64,000 nt of DNA, taken from NCBI RefSeq assembly GCF_002920895.1, contig NZ_PQVG01000008.1:24237-88236 (forward strand), given 5' to 3'. The position numbers and the translations under genes are program-made. Of this stretch, positions 45,090 through 54,299 are shown piece by piece. Numbering within the stretch: position 1 is the first letter of the stretch; every line of letters begins with the position of its first letter. Below the pieces are notes generated by a model. It saw only the letters and a program-made list of their open reading frames with translations, was not told the DNA's origin and made no database searches. Source of the stretch: Flavobacterium alvei (GTDB lineage: Bacteria; Bacteroidota; Bacteroidia; Flavobacteriales; Flavobacteriaceae).

Positions 45090-45593
45090 ATGAGAAAATT
45101 GGCTTTAATAATAGCATTCTTGTTGACAGGTTTATTTGTCAATGCTCAAGTAAAAAAAATTGTTATATCTGTTGATGAGTCTGGTGATGTAGCCAGTTTT
45201 GATTTGGATTGTAGTACAAGTTTTCCAACCTTGGCCAAAGGTCTGAAATACAATGTCACTCGACATGAATACAAAGGCGAAGAACTGAAAAACACCTATC
45301 ATTTATTATTAGTCATGGATGGATTTTTTACTAAAACACTAAATAAAAAGATGACTATTTCAGTTGTATTTAGTGATGATACCACTTTTTCAGAAATTGA
45401 AACCATAGAAAACGATGGTTATTTTGATGGAGCATGTACGCTAAAAATGAAAAGCCCACCAGAGAATGCTTTAACTTTGGATTTGAAAAAAGTTATTGTA
45501 AGTACTGGTACTAAAGATGTAGTTTATACAATTTCTGCTCAAAAAGCAGCTGATTTTAAAAAGAATGTACAGAACATTGTTACTGCTAAATAA
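45090..45593 (+). CDS. Small secreted protein of unknown function
   Basis: 167 residues with a signal peptide (about 1-20, ending VNAQ) and a compact mixed alpha/beta body. Nothing is recognised. Two cysteines (about residues 34 and 112) may form a disulfide in the periplasm. It lies 14 bases after the aldolase gene, so it is probably expressed with it, and it ends at a strong terminator. Confidence 0.7.
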   Translation: MRKLALIIAFLLTGLFVNAQVKKIVISVDESGDVASFDLDCSTSFPTLAKGLKYNVTRHEYKGEELKNTYHLLLVMDGFFTKTLNKKMTISVVFSDDTTFSEIETIENDGYFDGACTLKMKSPPENALTLDLKKVIVSTGTKDVVYTISAQKAADFKKNVQNIVTAK

Positions 45594-45636
45594 AAGTTAG
45601 ATCTTACTTATAATCATTGAGTTGATTTTAAATTTT

Positions 45637-45671
45637 AAAAGCCACTAAATTCAAAATTTAGTGGCTTTTTT
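45637..45671 (+). terminator. Intrinsic terminator
   Basis: The perfect stem AAAAGCCACTAAATT / AATTTAGTGGCTTTT is followed by T-rich bases, 44 past the stop. Confidence 0.88.
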
Positions 45672-45817
45672 GTTTGGAAAATGTTTTAAATTGAAATTAT
45701 TTTTTTGTGTCCAAAAATCTAAACAATATGACATTTGTCATTTTATTTGCAATGGATAAGTTGTAAATTTGAGAATAATAAAATTATGATTGAATAATTA
45801 CATCTAAATTTATTAAA

Positions 45818-46048
45818 ATGGCAAAAGTAAGAGGTGCTATAGTTGTAAATACTCAAATTTGCAAAGGTTGCGAAGTTTGTGTTCCTGTTTGTCAGGAAAA
45901 AGTCATTGGAATCTCAAGCGATGTCAACAGAAAAGGCTATCATTATGCTTATATGAAAAACCCCGAAGCTTGTAATGGTTGCACCAATTGTGGCACTGTT
46001 TGTCCAGATAGAGCCATTGCCGTTTATAGGGTAAAAGTCGCAACATAA
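45818..46048 (+). CDS. 2-oxoacid:ferredoxin oxidoreductase, ferredoxin-like (delta) subunit
   Basis: 76 residues with two complete [4Fe-4S] motifs: Cys15, 18, 21, 25 and Cys52, 55, 58, 62 (second group ending CPD). This is the electron-transfer subunit of the four-subunit oxidoreductase encoded by the next three genes, with a 20-base gap to the alpha subunit. A TAAATTTG box at 45764-45771 may be the -7 element; TTG spacing is poor. Confidence 0.9.
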   Translation: MAKVRGAIVVNTQICKGCEVCVPVCQEKVIGISSDVNRKGYHYAYMKNPEACNGCTNCGTVCPDRAIAVYRVKVAT

Positions 46049-46068
46049 TCCTTTATATTTTAAAAAAA

Positions 46069-47193
46069 ATGTCTGAATTAAAATTAATGAAAGGAAATGA
46101 AGCATTAGCAGAAGCTGCCATCAGAGCAGGGGTTGATGCATATTTTGGCTATCCAATTACTCCACAAACCGAAATTATCGAATATTTAATGACTGCTCGA
46201 CCAGAAAATAGAACAGGAATGGTCGTTTTGCAAGCCGAAAGTGAAATTGCGGCGATAAATATGGTTTATGGTGCAGCAAGTACCGGCAAAAAAGCGATGA
46301 CTTCATCTTCAAGTCCTGGAATTTCTCTGAAATTAGAAGGAATATCGTATTTGGCTGGAGCCGAATTACCAGCTGTAATTGTAAATGTCGTTCGTGGTGG
46401 CCCTGGTTTAGGAACCATCCAACCTTCGCAAGCCGATTATTTTCAATCGGTAAAAGGTGGAGGTCACGGTGATTACAAATTGTATGTTTTAGCACCAGCA
46501 TCGGTTCAGGAAATGGCCGATTTTGTAGAAGATGCTTTTGATATCGCCTTTAAATATAGAGCTCCAGTTTTAATTCTTTCCGATGGATTAATTGGTCAAA
46601 TGATGGAAAAAGTAATTTTAAAAGACCAAAAACCAAGATTAACTGATGCCGAATTAATCGAAAAACAAGGCAATTGGGCCGTTACAGGCAAGAAAGGACG
46701 TGAACGCAATATTATCACTTCACTCGATTTGCAATCCGAGAGAATGGAAGCCAGAGTGCATCGATTGCAAAAGAAATATGCCCAAATGGAACAAGAGGAT
46801 TTGCGTTTCGAAAAAATAAATTGTGATGATGCCGATTATCTGATTGTGGCTTATGGTTCAAGTGCCAGAATATCGCAAAAAGCAGTGGAATTGGCTAGAG
46901 CCAAAGGAATAAAAGTGGGGCTTTTGAGACCAATAACTTTATTTCCTTTTCCAAAACAAGCCCTTTTTGAATTGGCCAATCAAGTCAAAGGAATTTTAAG
47001 TGTGGAATTAAATGCAGGACAAATGGTAGAAGATGTGCGACTTTCGGTAGAACATAAAATACCGGTAGAACACTTTGGAAGAACTGGAGGGATTATTCAC
47101 ACTCCAGAAGAAATTGTAGCTGCTTTAGAACAAAAAATCATCAACAATGGAAGTTTTAGACATCATAAAACCAGAGAATCAAGTATTTTGTAA
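46069..47193 (+). CDS. 2-oxoacid:ferredoxin oxidoreductase alpha subunit (VorB/KorA-like)
   Basis: 374 residues. The pyrimidine-binding domain is recognisable from MKGNEALAEAAIRAGVDAYF, GYPITPQTEI, ESEIAAINMVYGAA and TSSSSPGISL. A transketolase-C-like part follows (VAYGSSARIS, then GLLRPITLFPFP). The enzyme oxidatively decarboxylates a 2-oxoacid with CoA and reduces ferredoxin; this subgroup is often annotated as 2-oxoisovalerate or 2-oxoglutarate-specific. Its last 47 bases overlap the beta-subunit gene. Confidence 0.9.
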   Translation: MSELKLMKGNEALAEAAIRAGVDAYFGYPITPQTEIIEYLMTARPENRTGMVVLQAESEIAAINMVYGAASTGKKAMTSSSSPGISLKLEGISYLAGAELPAVIVNVVRGGPGLGTIQPSQADYFQSVKGGGHGDYKLYVLAPASVQEMADFVEDAFDIAFKYRAPVLILSDGLIGQMMEKVILKDQKPRLTDAELIEKQGNWAVTGKKGRERNIITSLDLQSERMEARVHRLQKKYAQMEQEDLRFEKINCDDADYLIVAYGSSARISQKAVELARAKGIKVGLLRPITLFPFPKQALFELANQVKGILSVELNAGQMVEDVRLSVEHKIPVEHFGRTGGIIHTPEEIVAALEQKIINNGSFRHHKTRESSIL

Positions 47194-47923
47194 ATCGCAA
47201 TTAATGACCGATACGCCTTTGTCGTATTGTCCGGGTTGTGGTCACGGAACGGCCAATAATTTGATTATGGAAGTCATTGATGAAATGGGAATTTCTGAAG
47301 ATACTATTGGGGTTGCGCCTGTAGGTTGTTCCGTTTTAGCCTATGATTTTATGAACATCGATATGACCCAAGCCGCTCACGGACGTGCTCCGGCGGTGGC
47401 AACAGCCATTGTGAGAACTTGGCCCGAAAAATATGTTTTCACCTATCAAGGAGATGGTGATTTAGCCGCCATTGGCACTGCCGAAACGATTCACGCTTGC
47501 AACCGAGGCGAAAATATGGTTATCTTTTTTATCAATAATGGAATTTATGGAATGACTGGTGGACAAATGGCTCCAACAACTCTTGAAGGAATGAAATCCT
47601 CAACTTCGCCTTACGGAAGAGAAATTGCTACGATGGGTTCTCCCTTAAAAATAACCGAATTAATTGCTAATCTTCCTGGAGTATATTCCGTGAGTCGTCA
47701 CGCACTTCATACTCATAAACATGTTCGAAAAGCTAAAATAGCCATTAGGCAGGCCTTTGAAAATACCCGGTTGAAAAAAGGGCTTTCGTTTATTGAAATC
47801 CTATCCAACTGCAATTCGGGTTGGAAAATGACTCCCAACGATGCCAACGAATGGATGGTTGAAAATATGTTTCCCTACTTTCCTCTTGGGGATATTAAAG
47901 TCGAAGGAAAATTAAAAGTATAA
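47147..47923 (+). CDS. 2-oxoacid:ferredoxin oxidoreductase beta subunit (TPP-binding)
   Basis: 258 residues. SYCPGCGHGTANNLI near residue 30, then GDGDLAAIGTAE and INNGIYGMTGGQ form the thiamine-diphosphate/Mg2+ site. The upstream start at 47147, inside the alpha gene, is kept because homologues share the KPENQVFCKS-like lead; an ATG at 47204 is possible but would trim it. It pairs with the alpha subunit to make the catalytic core. The gamma gene follows after 3 bases. Confidence 0.9.
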   Translation: MEVLDIIKPENQVFCKSQLMTDTPLSYCPGCGHGTANNLIMEVIDEMGISEDTIGVAPVGCSVLAYDFMNIDMTQAAHGRAPAVATAIVRTWPEKYVFTYQGDGDLAAIGTAETIHACNRGENMVIFFINNGIYGMTGGQMAPTTLEGMKSSTSPYGREIATMGSPLKITELIANLPGVYSVSRHALHTHKHVRKAKIAIRQAFENTRLKKGLSFIEILSNCNSGWKMTPNDANEWMVENMFPYFPLGDIKVEGKLKV

Positions 47924-47926
47924 ATC

Positions 47927-48490
47927 ATGACTGAAGAAATAATTATAGCAGGTTTTGGTGGGCAAGGAGTACTCTCGATGGGAAAAATTTTGGCCTATTC
48001 TGGAATAATGCAAGATCAGGAAGTGAGTTGGTTGCCGTCTTATGGTCCAGAAATGAGAGGAGGAACGGCAAATGTTACTGTGATTTTGAGTGATGAAAGA
48101 ATTAGTTCGCCTTATTTAAAAATAGTAGATACCGCCATTATTTTGAACCAACAATCGATGGATAAGTTTGAGGCATCTGTAAAACCGGGAGGCATTTTAA
48201 TTTATGACCCTAACGGAATCACCGCACATCCCACAAGAACCGACATTAAAATTTACCAAATCGAAGGCACCAAATTAGCGGCTGAAATGGGCAATAAAAA
48301 AATCTTCAATATGGTGATTTTAGGTGGGTATTTGAAAATAAAACCCGTAGTAAAAATAGAAAATGTGATTGAAGGATTAAAAAAATCAATCTCCGAGAGA
48401 TACCATCATTTAATTCCTTTAAACTTAGAAGCAATAACATTGGGAATGAATAGTATCGTTCCTTACAAAGTTGTTGAACCCGTTTCTTAG
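47927..48490 (+). CDS. 2-oxoacid:ferredoxin oxidoreductase gamma subunit
   Basis: 187 residues, opening IIIAGFGGQGVLSMGKILAY, the CoA-binding gamma domain. SYGPEMRGGTANVTV follows, also invariant-looking. It completes the complex as separate delta, alpha, beta and gamma subunits in that gene order. A strong terminator ends the operon. Confidence 0.92.
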   Translation: MTEEIIIAGFGGQGVLSMGKILAYSGIMQDQEVSWLPSYGPEMRGGTANVTVILSDERISSPYLKIVDTAIILNQQSMDKFEASVKPGGILIYDPNGITAHPTRTDIKIYQIEGTKLAAEMGNKKIFNMVILGGYLKIKPVVKIENVIEGLKKSISERYHHLIPLNLEAITLGMNSIVPYKVVEPVS

Positions 48491-48547
48491 AACGAAAAAA
48501 ATAGTAAAAATCATTTTGAATTAGTAACCCATTGATTTTTTATATAT

Positions 48548-48587
48548 GACCTTTGAAGTACAATTGCTTCAAAGGTCTTATTTTTTT
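48548..48587 (+). terminator. Terminator of the oxidoreductase operon
   Basis: The perfect stem GACCTTTGAAG / CTTCAAAGGTC is followed by TTATTTTTTT. Confidence 0.9.
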
Positions 48588-48757
48588 GATAATATAATAC
48601 CTTTATAATTCAATTTATCATCCAATGGGTTTGGCATAAAAATCGAGCCGAGTATATAGAAATTTGCATATTTTAGATTATAAATTGACAGTTTTGTATC
48701 TTTATTTTTGGTATTTATTTAATATTTTTACTGCTTTCAACATAAATTCTTAAAAAA

Positions 48758-49855
48758 ATGATTTTCAAAAAATGCTCTTTTCTTTTTCTGTCCTTGTCTT
48801 TTTTCATAGCTTCTTCGTTTCAGAATTTGCAAGCTCAAAAAACCTTTTTTTCTTCAGCAGCAAGGGTTGAAATTCTTGACCAAAACAAGTTCATTCTCAT
48901 CGGAGCAGCTTCGTCTGTGTCTTTCGATTTCAAAGGAAATTCCTGTTCTATTTCCTTGCAAAGTTTAGTAGATCATCAAAATTATGTTTCCATAGAACTG
49001 GATGGTAAATATGTGGGAAGAATTCGAATTGAAAAAGGAGAAATGAAATCCTTTCCGATTGAAGTTTCAGGAAAGAAAAAAACGCATCAAATTTCTATTT
49101 ATAAAGCTACAGAAGCAGCTAATGGAGGCGTTTTATTTGCAGGCACAACTGCCCAATTAATAGAGAGCCCTGCTCCAAAAATTAAGAAAAAAATTGAACT
49201 CATTGGCGATTCCATAACTTGTGGCTATGGCAATGATGATTCTGCAATTGCTTGTGGAGCAGGGGATTGGTTTGATCAACACAATGCGTATTGGGCTTAT
49301 GGACCAGTGCTTTCCAGAGCTTTGGATTTGGATTATGTGCTGAGTTCGGTGTCGGGTTACGGAATGTATCGCAATTGGAATGATGAGCATCTGTTAGAAC
49401 CCATTATTCCCGATGTATATGAAAATTTATACCTCAATAAAGACAGTTCAAAACCCTATGATTTCAAATTTCAACCCGATTTGGTAAGCATTTGTTTAGG
49501 AACCAACGACCTTTCCGAAGGCGATGGCAAAAAAACGAGATTGCCTTTCAATGAAGAAAAATTTATTTCGAATTATATTGAATTTGTCAAAACGGTTTAC
49601 AAACACGCTCCCAATACCCGAGTTGTTTTGCTCAATAGTCCAATGGTTTCGGGCGAAAGAAATGTAACTTTTATCAATTGTTTGAAAAAAGTAATTCAGG
49701 CATTCGAAAACGACAATGCTCACAAAAAAATTGAATTATTCGAATTCCAACCCATGCAGCCAAAAGGGTGTGGCTATCATCCTAATATTGCCGATGACAA
49801 AGAGATGGCCGACCAATTAATTCCTTACTTTAAAAAATTACTCGATGAAAAATAA
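48758..49855 (+). CDS. SGNH carbohydrate esterase, CE2 acetylxylan-esterase-like
   Basis: 365 residues. Signal peptide about 1-27 (ending LQAQ); an N-terminal jelly-roll domain (about 30-135), then an SGNH hydrolase with nucleophile Ser152 in IGDSITCGYG, CLGTNDLS (block III), and a late C-G-YHPN catalytic His. This two-domain layout is that of CE2 enzymes, which deacetylate hemicellulose, often at O-6 of mannosyl or glucosyl units. It is probably periplasmic. A TATTTTTG box at 48703-48710 may serve as -7 with TTG at 48685 (15-base spacer, short). It is the first gene of the plus arm of the polysaccharide locus; its end overlaps the next gene by 11 bases. Confidence 0.86.
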   Translation: MIFKKCSFLFLSLSFFIASSFQNLQAQKTFFSSAARVEILDQNKFILIGAASSVSFDFKGNSCSISLQSLVDHQNYVSIELDGKYVGRIRIEKGEMKSFPIEVSGKKKTHQISIYKATEAANGGVLFAGTTAQLIESPAPKIKKKIELIGDSITCGYGNDDSAIACGAGDWFDQHNAYWAYGPVLSRALDLDYVLSSVSGYGMYRNWNDEHLLEPIIPDVYENLYLNKDSSKPYDFKFQPDLVSICLGTNDLSEGDGKKTRLPFNEEKFISNYIEFVKTVYKHAPNTRVVLLNSPMVSGERNVTFINCLKKVIQAFENDNAHKKIELFEFQPMQPKGCGYHPNIADDKEMADQLIPYFKKLLDEK

Positions 49856-51224
49856 TTTAAAAGCATTTGTTTTTTTCCTACTACTTTCGAATACGGCTTT
49901 CGCCAATGTGATGCTTCCGAATGTGATTTCGGACAATATGGTTTTGCAACGCAACAGCGATGTTAAAATTTGGGGTTGGGCAAATCCGCAGGAAGAAGTC
50001 GTGATTGCACCAAGTTGGAACAATCAAACCTACAAAATCAAAGCCAGCAATCAGGCAAAATGGGAAATTACTATTCCAACTCCAAAAGAAGGAGGCCCTT
50101 ATACGATTTCGATAAAAGGCTATAACGAAATTGTCTTGAAAAACATTTTGATTGGCGAAGTTTGGGTTTGTTCTGGTCAATCTAATATGGAAATGAACGC
50201 CAGTTGGGGAATTGAAAATGGTGACGAAGCAGTAAAAGCTGCCACCAATCTTAGTATTCATTTTTTTGTGGTTCCGAAATTGACCGCTACAACTCCTCAA
50301 AATAATCTGTCGGGAAATTGGACAGAATGCACGCCAGAAACGATGAAATATTTCAGTGCTACAGGCTATTTTTTTGCAAAACGCTTGCAGGAAGAATTGA
50401 AAAATGTGCCTATTGGTTTAATTTCTTCCAATTGGGGCGGAACTCCAGCCGAGATTTGGACACCCGAAGAAGTGATTCAAAACAATGAAGTTTTACTTGA
50501 ATCAGCCAAAACAAGAAGAGAAGAAAGTTATGGTCCCAACCAACCAGGACGTGCCTTCAATGCTATGATTTATCCTTTGACGAATTTCAAAATCGCAGGT
50601 GTAATTTGGTATCAAGGCGAAAGCAATGTGGGTTCGCCGGTGTATGACAAAACATTTTCGGCTTTAATAACCTCTTGGCGTAAATTATGGAATACCGATT
50701 TTCCGTTTTATTATGTTCAGATTGCGCCTTATAAATATGGTGAAAATCATTTTGGAGGTGCCGTAATTCGCGATGCACAAAGAAAAGTCTTGCAAGAAGT
50801 CCCGAATACAGGAATGGCAATAACCAGCGATATTTCTCCAATAGATGATATTCATCCGAAAGACAAGAAATCGGTTGGAACTCGTTTGGCGAATTTAGCA
50901 TTATTCAATACTTATAAAACCAACACTAATTTGGTTAATGGGCCACTTTATAAAGCAATTCAAATCGATAAAAACAAAGTTATAGTTTCTTTTGATTTTG
51001 CCGAAGGATTGCATTTTACCCATACAAAAACCAATCAATTTGAACTAGCTGGAATCGACGGTGTTTTTTATGAAGCTATTGCAGTCATCAAAAATAATAC
51101 AGTAATTTTACAATCAGATAAAGTGAAAAATCCTGTGAAAGTCCGTTTTGCTTGGAAAAACACCGATCAATCTCAACTTTTTAATAAAGCCAATTTACCA
51201 GCTTCTTCATTCCTATCAGAATAA
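49845..51224 (+). CDS. Sialate O-acetylesterase-like esterase (SASA domain)
   Basis: 459 residues. Signal peptide about 1-20. An N-terminal beta domain (LPNVISDNMVLQRNS) is followed by the SASA fold with nucleophile Ser113 in CSGQSNMEM and a catalytic His in DDIHPKDK near 337. Related enzymes in polysaccharide loci (CE20 and similar) remove acetyl groups from plant hemicellulose rather than sialic acid, and the neighbours favour that reading. It overlaps the CE2-like gene by 11 bases and is followed by GH3 after 35 bases. Confidence 0.86.
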   Translation: MKNNLKAFVFFLLLSNTAFANVMLPNVISDNMVLQRNSDVKIWGWANPQEEVVIAPSWNNQTYKIKASNQAKWEITIPTPKEGGPYTISIKGYNEIVLKNILIGEVWVCSGQSNMEMNASWGIENGDEAVKAATNLSIHFFVVPKLTATTPQNNLSGNWTECTPETMKYFSATGYFFAKRLQEELKNVPIGLISSNWGGTPAEIWTPEEVIQNNEVLLESAKTRREESYGPNQPGRAFNAMIYPLTNFKIAGVIWYQGESNVGSPVYDKTFSALITSWRKLWNTDFPFYYVQIAPYKYGENHFGGAVIRDAQRKVLQEVPNTGMAITSDISPIDDIHPKDKKSVGTRLANLALFNTYKTNTNLVNGPLYKAIQIDKNKVIVSFDFAEGLHFTHTKTNQFELAGIDGVFYEAIAVIKNNTVILQSDKVKNPVKVRFAWKNTDQSQLFNKANLPASSFLSE

Positions 51225-51259
51225 ATACCAATTTTAACTAAACCAATAAAAATACCATT

Positions 51260-53554
51260 ATGATTCATAAAAATTTAATTTTTGCAGGGACTTTTTGTCT
51301 GTTAGCTTTTGGAACTTTAAATGCCCAAAAAAAAGCATATTTAGACAAATCCAAACCTACCGAAGAACGAATTGATTTGTTGATGAAACAAATGACAATC
51401 GAGGAAAAAGTGGGACAAATGAACCAATACAACGGTTTTTGGGAAGTAACTGGGCCTGCGCCAAAAGGAGGAAATGCCGAAGTCAAATATGAACATTTGC
51501 GCAAAGGCTGGGTAGGTTCAATGCTAAACGTTCGGGGAGTAAAAGAAGTTCGTGCAGTTCAGAAAATTGCAGTCGAAGAAACCCGATTAGGAATTCCTTT
51601 AATCATAGGTTTTGATGTCATTCACGGCTACAAAACATTAAGCCCAATTCCGTTAGCCGAATCAGCGAGTTGGGATATGGAAGCGATTAAAAAATCTGCT
51701 CAGATTGCAGCTGACGAAGCTTCGGCAGTTGGAATTAATTGGACTTTTGCTCCAATGATTGATATTTACAGAGATGCTCGCTGGGGAAGAGTGATGGAGG
51801 GGGCTGGAGAAGACCCTTATCTAGGTAGCAAAATAGCAATAGCAAGAGTAAAAGGTTTTCAAGGCGAAACCAAAGCCGATTTGTTAAAAGTGAATACGAT
51901 TGCGGCTTGTGCCAAACATTTTGCAGCCTACGGTTTTGCCGAAGCAGGAAGAGATTATAATACGGTTGATATAAGTAATTCAACGCTTTACAATACCGTT
52001 TTGCCTCCTTTCAAAGCAGCGACCGATGCAGGAATTCGCACCTTTATGAATTCGTTTAATATTTTGAATGGAGTTCCAGCCACAGGAAGTAGCTTTTTGC
52101 AAAGAGACATTCTAAAAGGAAATTGGAAATTTGACGGATTTGTAGTAACCGATTGGGGTTCTATCAGAGAAATGATTGTTCACGGTTATGCCAAAGATGG
52201 AGCAGAAGCTTCTGAAAGAGCTGTAAATGCAGGTTCCGATATGGATATGGAATCTTCTTTGTATGTTGCTGAATTGGTTAAATTGGTTCAAGAAGGAAAA
52301 GTAAAAGAAACTTTGATTGACGACGCCGTTCGTAGAATTCTTCGTGTAAAATTTGAATTAGGATTATTTGACGATCCTTATAAATATTGTGATGAGAAGC
52401 GAGAAAAAGCAATTGTTGGCAGCAAAGCTAATAATGATGGTGTTTTGGATATGGCTAAAAAATCTATCGTTTTGTTGAAAAATGATAAAAATTTATTGCC
52501 ACTAAAAAAATCAGGACAGAAAATCGCCTTAATTGGAGCTTTGGCAAACGACAAAAACAGCCCATTGGGAAGTTGGAGAATTGCAGCTGATGATAACACG
52601 GCAGTTTCTGTTTTGGAAGGAATGCAACAATACAAAGGCAATCAATTAACCTTCGAAAAGGGAGCTGATTTAACCATCGGAAAAACCTCTTTTACTAATG
52701 AAGTAGTTCTCAATACCACCGACAAAAGTGGTTTTGAAGCTGCTAAGAAAGTTGCCGCCAACGCTGATGTTGTTGTAATGGTTTTAGGTGAAGTTGGATT
52801 TCAGACCGGAGAGGGTAGAAGTAGAAGCAATTTGGATTTGCCTGGTTTGCAACAAGAATTATTAGAAGAAATCTACAAAGTAAATCCAAATATTGTATTG
52901 GTTTTAAACAACGGAAGACCGCTTGCATTGCCTTGGGCTGCAAAAAATATCCCTACTATTGTTGAGGCTTGGCACTTAGGAACTCAGGCCGGAAATGCTG
53001 TTGCACAAGTTTTATATGGCGATTATAACCCAAGCGGAAAATTGCCAATGTCTTTCCCTAGAAACGTGGGGCAATGTCCAATTTATTATAACAATTATAG
53101 TACTGGAAGACCTGGAAATTCGGATACAAATGTTTTTTGGTCGCATTATACTGATGTGGAAAAAACACCACAATTTCCTTTCGGATTTGGATTGAGTTAT
53201 ACGACTTTCGATTATAAAAATTTGAAAATCAACAAAACGGCTTTCGCCAAAGGAGAACCTGTAACTGTTTCGGTTGAGGTAACTAATTCAGGAAATTATG
53301 ATGGTAAAGAAGTAGTTCAATTGTACATTCACGATGAGTTTGGCAGTTTAGCACGACCAGTGAAAGAACTCAAAGGTTTTGAGTTGATCGAATTAAAAAA
53401 AGGCGAAACCAAAACGGTAAGTTTTACTTTGACAGACAAAGAATTAGGTTTCTATAACAATGACGGCAATTATTTGGTAGAACCAGGCACTTTCAAAATT
53501 ATGGTAGGAGGAAGCTCTGACAAAGGTTTGGAGAGTGGTTTTGAGTTGAAATAA
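51260..53554 (+). CDS. bglX: GH3 beta-glucosidase (BglX-like)
   Basis: 764 residues. Signal peptide about 1-22, GH3 N-terminal TIM barrel with WTFAPMIDI, RDARWGRVMEGAGEDPYL and nucleophile Asp298 in VVTDWGS, the GH3 C-terminal alpha/beta domain, and a fibronectin-III-like domain ending the protein (KGLESGFELK). These enzymes release terminal beta-linked glucose (sometimes xylose) from oligosaccharides in the periplasm. With the esterases upstream it suits trimming of glucomannan or xyloglucan oligosaccharides. Confidence 0.9.
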   Translation: MIHKNLIFAGTFCLLAFGTLNAQKKAYLDKSKPTEERIDLLMKQMTIEEKVGQMNQYNGFWEVTGPAPKGGNAEVKYEHLRKGWVGSMLNVRGVKEVRAVQKIAVEETRLGIPLIIGFDVIHGYKTLSPIPLAESASWDMEAIKKSAQIAADEASAVGINWTFAPMIDIYRDARWGRVMEGAGEDPYLGSKIAIARVKGFQGETKADLLKVNTIAACAKHFAAYGFAEAGRDYNTVDISNSTLYNTVLPPFKAATDAGIRTFMNSFNILNGVPATGSSFLQRDILKGNWKFDGFVVTDWGSIREMIVHGYAKDGAEASERAVNAGSDMDMESSLYVAELVKLVQEGKVKETLIDDAVRRILRVKFELGLFDDPYKYCDEKREKAIVGSKANNDGVLDMAKKSIVLLKNDKNLLPLKKSGQKIALIGALANDKNSPLGSWRIAADDNTAVSVLEGMQQYKGNQLTFEKGADLTIGKTSFTNEVVLNTTDKSGFEAAKKVAANADVVVMVLGEVGFQTGEGRSRSNLDLPGLQQELLEEIYKVNPNIVLVLNNGRPLALPWAAKNIPTIVEAWHLGTQAGNAVAQVLYGDYNPSGKLPMSFPRNVGQCPIYYNNYSTGRPGNSDTNVFWSHYTDVEKTPQFPFGFGLSYTTFDYKNLKINKTAFAKGEPVTVSVEVTNSGNYDGKEVVQLYIHDEFGSLARPVKELKGFELIELKKGETKTVSFTLTDKELGFYNNDGNYLVEPGTFKIMVGGSSDKGLESGFELK

Positions 53555-53572
53555 TAAATAATCAAACACAGA

Positions 53573-53619
53573 TTCCACTAATTTCACGAATTAATTTGTG
53601 AAAATTAGTGGGATTTTTG
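53573..53619 (+). terminator. Terminator of the esterase-GH3 arm
   Basis: The stem ATTCCACTAATTTCAC / GTGAAAATTAGTGGGAT has loop GAATTAATTT and is followed by TTTTTG. Elements of this look (a GATT-CACTAATT-type palindrome) recur in flavobacterial genomes as I recall them. Confidence 0.75.
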
Positions 53620-53705
53620 TTTTAAAATTAGTTGTATATTTGGAATTGAGCGGATATTTCAAGTTAGTGGTATTAGATCACAGAATTCAACGAAAATCTA
53701 ATATA

Positions 53706-54227
53706 ATGAAGAAATTAATCATCATGTCAATTCTTATCTTGTTTTCTTGTAAAAATGAAAATCCAAAATTGACAGCAAATTTTAAAGACTTTTTTTACAT
53801 AAACTTGAATTTAACAGAGACTAATTCTTTAAAATTTAGCGTAAATGATACTTTGTATTTACAAAAAAGTTTTTCTGAAAAACCAGATGAACATTACATT
53901 GTAATTCTAAATAGACAAGTTAAAGATTCTCTAATAAATAGAATTAATGCATTAAGTTTTGAAAAATATGAACCCAATTATATAGGTGGTGTTAATAAAC
54001 AAGTTTTGATAATATGCAGAAATAAAAAATCTGAATTCATTTCAATTGACGAAAAAAATGGTTCATCAGAAATTAGAACTTTTAAAAATTGGTTAGAAAA
54101 ATTGGAAAACGAATTAAAATTTATCAAAACAAAAGAAAATAGTCACTTTTGGAATAACAAAAATATTGTTCCAGCACCACCACCGCCAAAAAAAGTGAAT
54201 ATAAAATTTAATAGTAACAGTCACTAA
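53706..54227 (+). CDS. Small lipoprotein of unknown function
   Basis: 173 residues from the ATG at 53706, where a signal with a clear lipobox (LILFSC, Cys about 15) begins; the upstream in-frame ATG at 53598 lies in the terminator region and is rejected. The body is mixed alpha/beta, ending in a proline run (APPPPPKK). No family recognised. A TATATTTG box at 53635-53642 may be its -7 element (TTG 15 bases upstream). It is lower in GC than its neighbours and has no carbohydrate motif, so membership in the polysaccharide locus is doubtful. Confidence 0.7.
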   Translation: MKKLIIMSILILFSCKNENPKLTANFKDFFYINLNLTETNSLKFSVNDTLYLQKSFSEKPDEHYIVILNRQVKDSLINRINALSFEKYEPNYIGGVNKQVLIICRNKKSEFISIDEKNGSSEIRTFKNWLEKLENELKFIKTKENSHFWNNKNIVPAPPPPKKVNIKFNSNSH

Positions 54228-54257
54228 CAGCCGTTGGAGAGCTAAATTTCAAAACAT

Positions 54258-54299
54258 AAAAGGGGCAAATTTTGAATTTCAAGTTTTGCTCTTTTTTTT
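54258..54299. terminator. Terminator between the two arms of the polysaccharide locus
   Basis: A 12-base stem with two G-T wobbles, AAAAGGGGCAAA / TTTGCTCTTTTT, is followed by T-rich DNA. It lies between convergent genes; on the minus strand it overlaps the GH97 stop. Confidence 0.65.

Noticed and set aside
53598..53705. Longer start (36 extra residues) for the small lipoprotein gene
   Set aside because: It would place coding sequence over the GH3 terminator and in front of a clear lipoprotein signal beginning at 53706.
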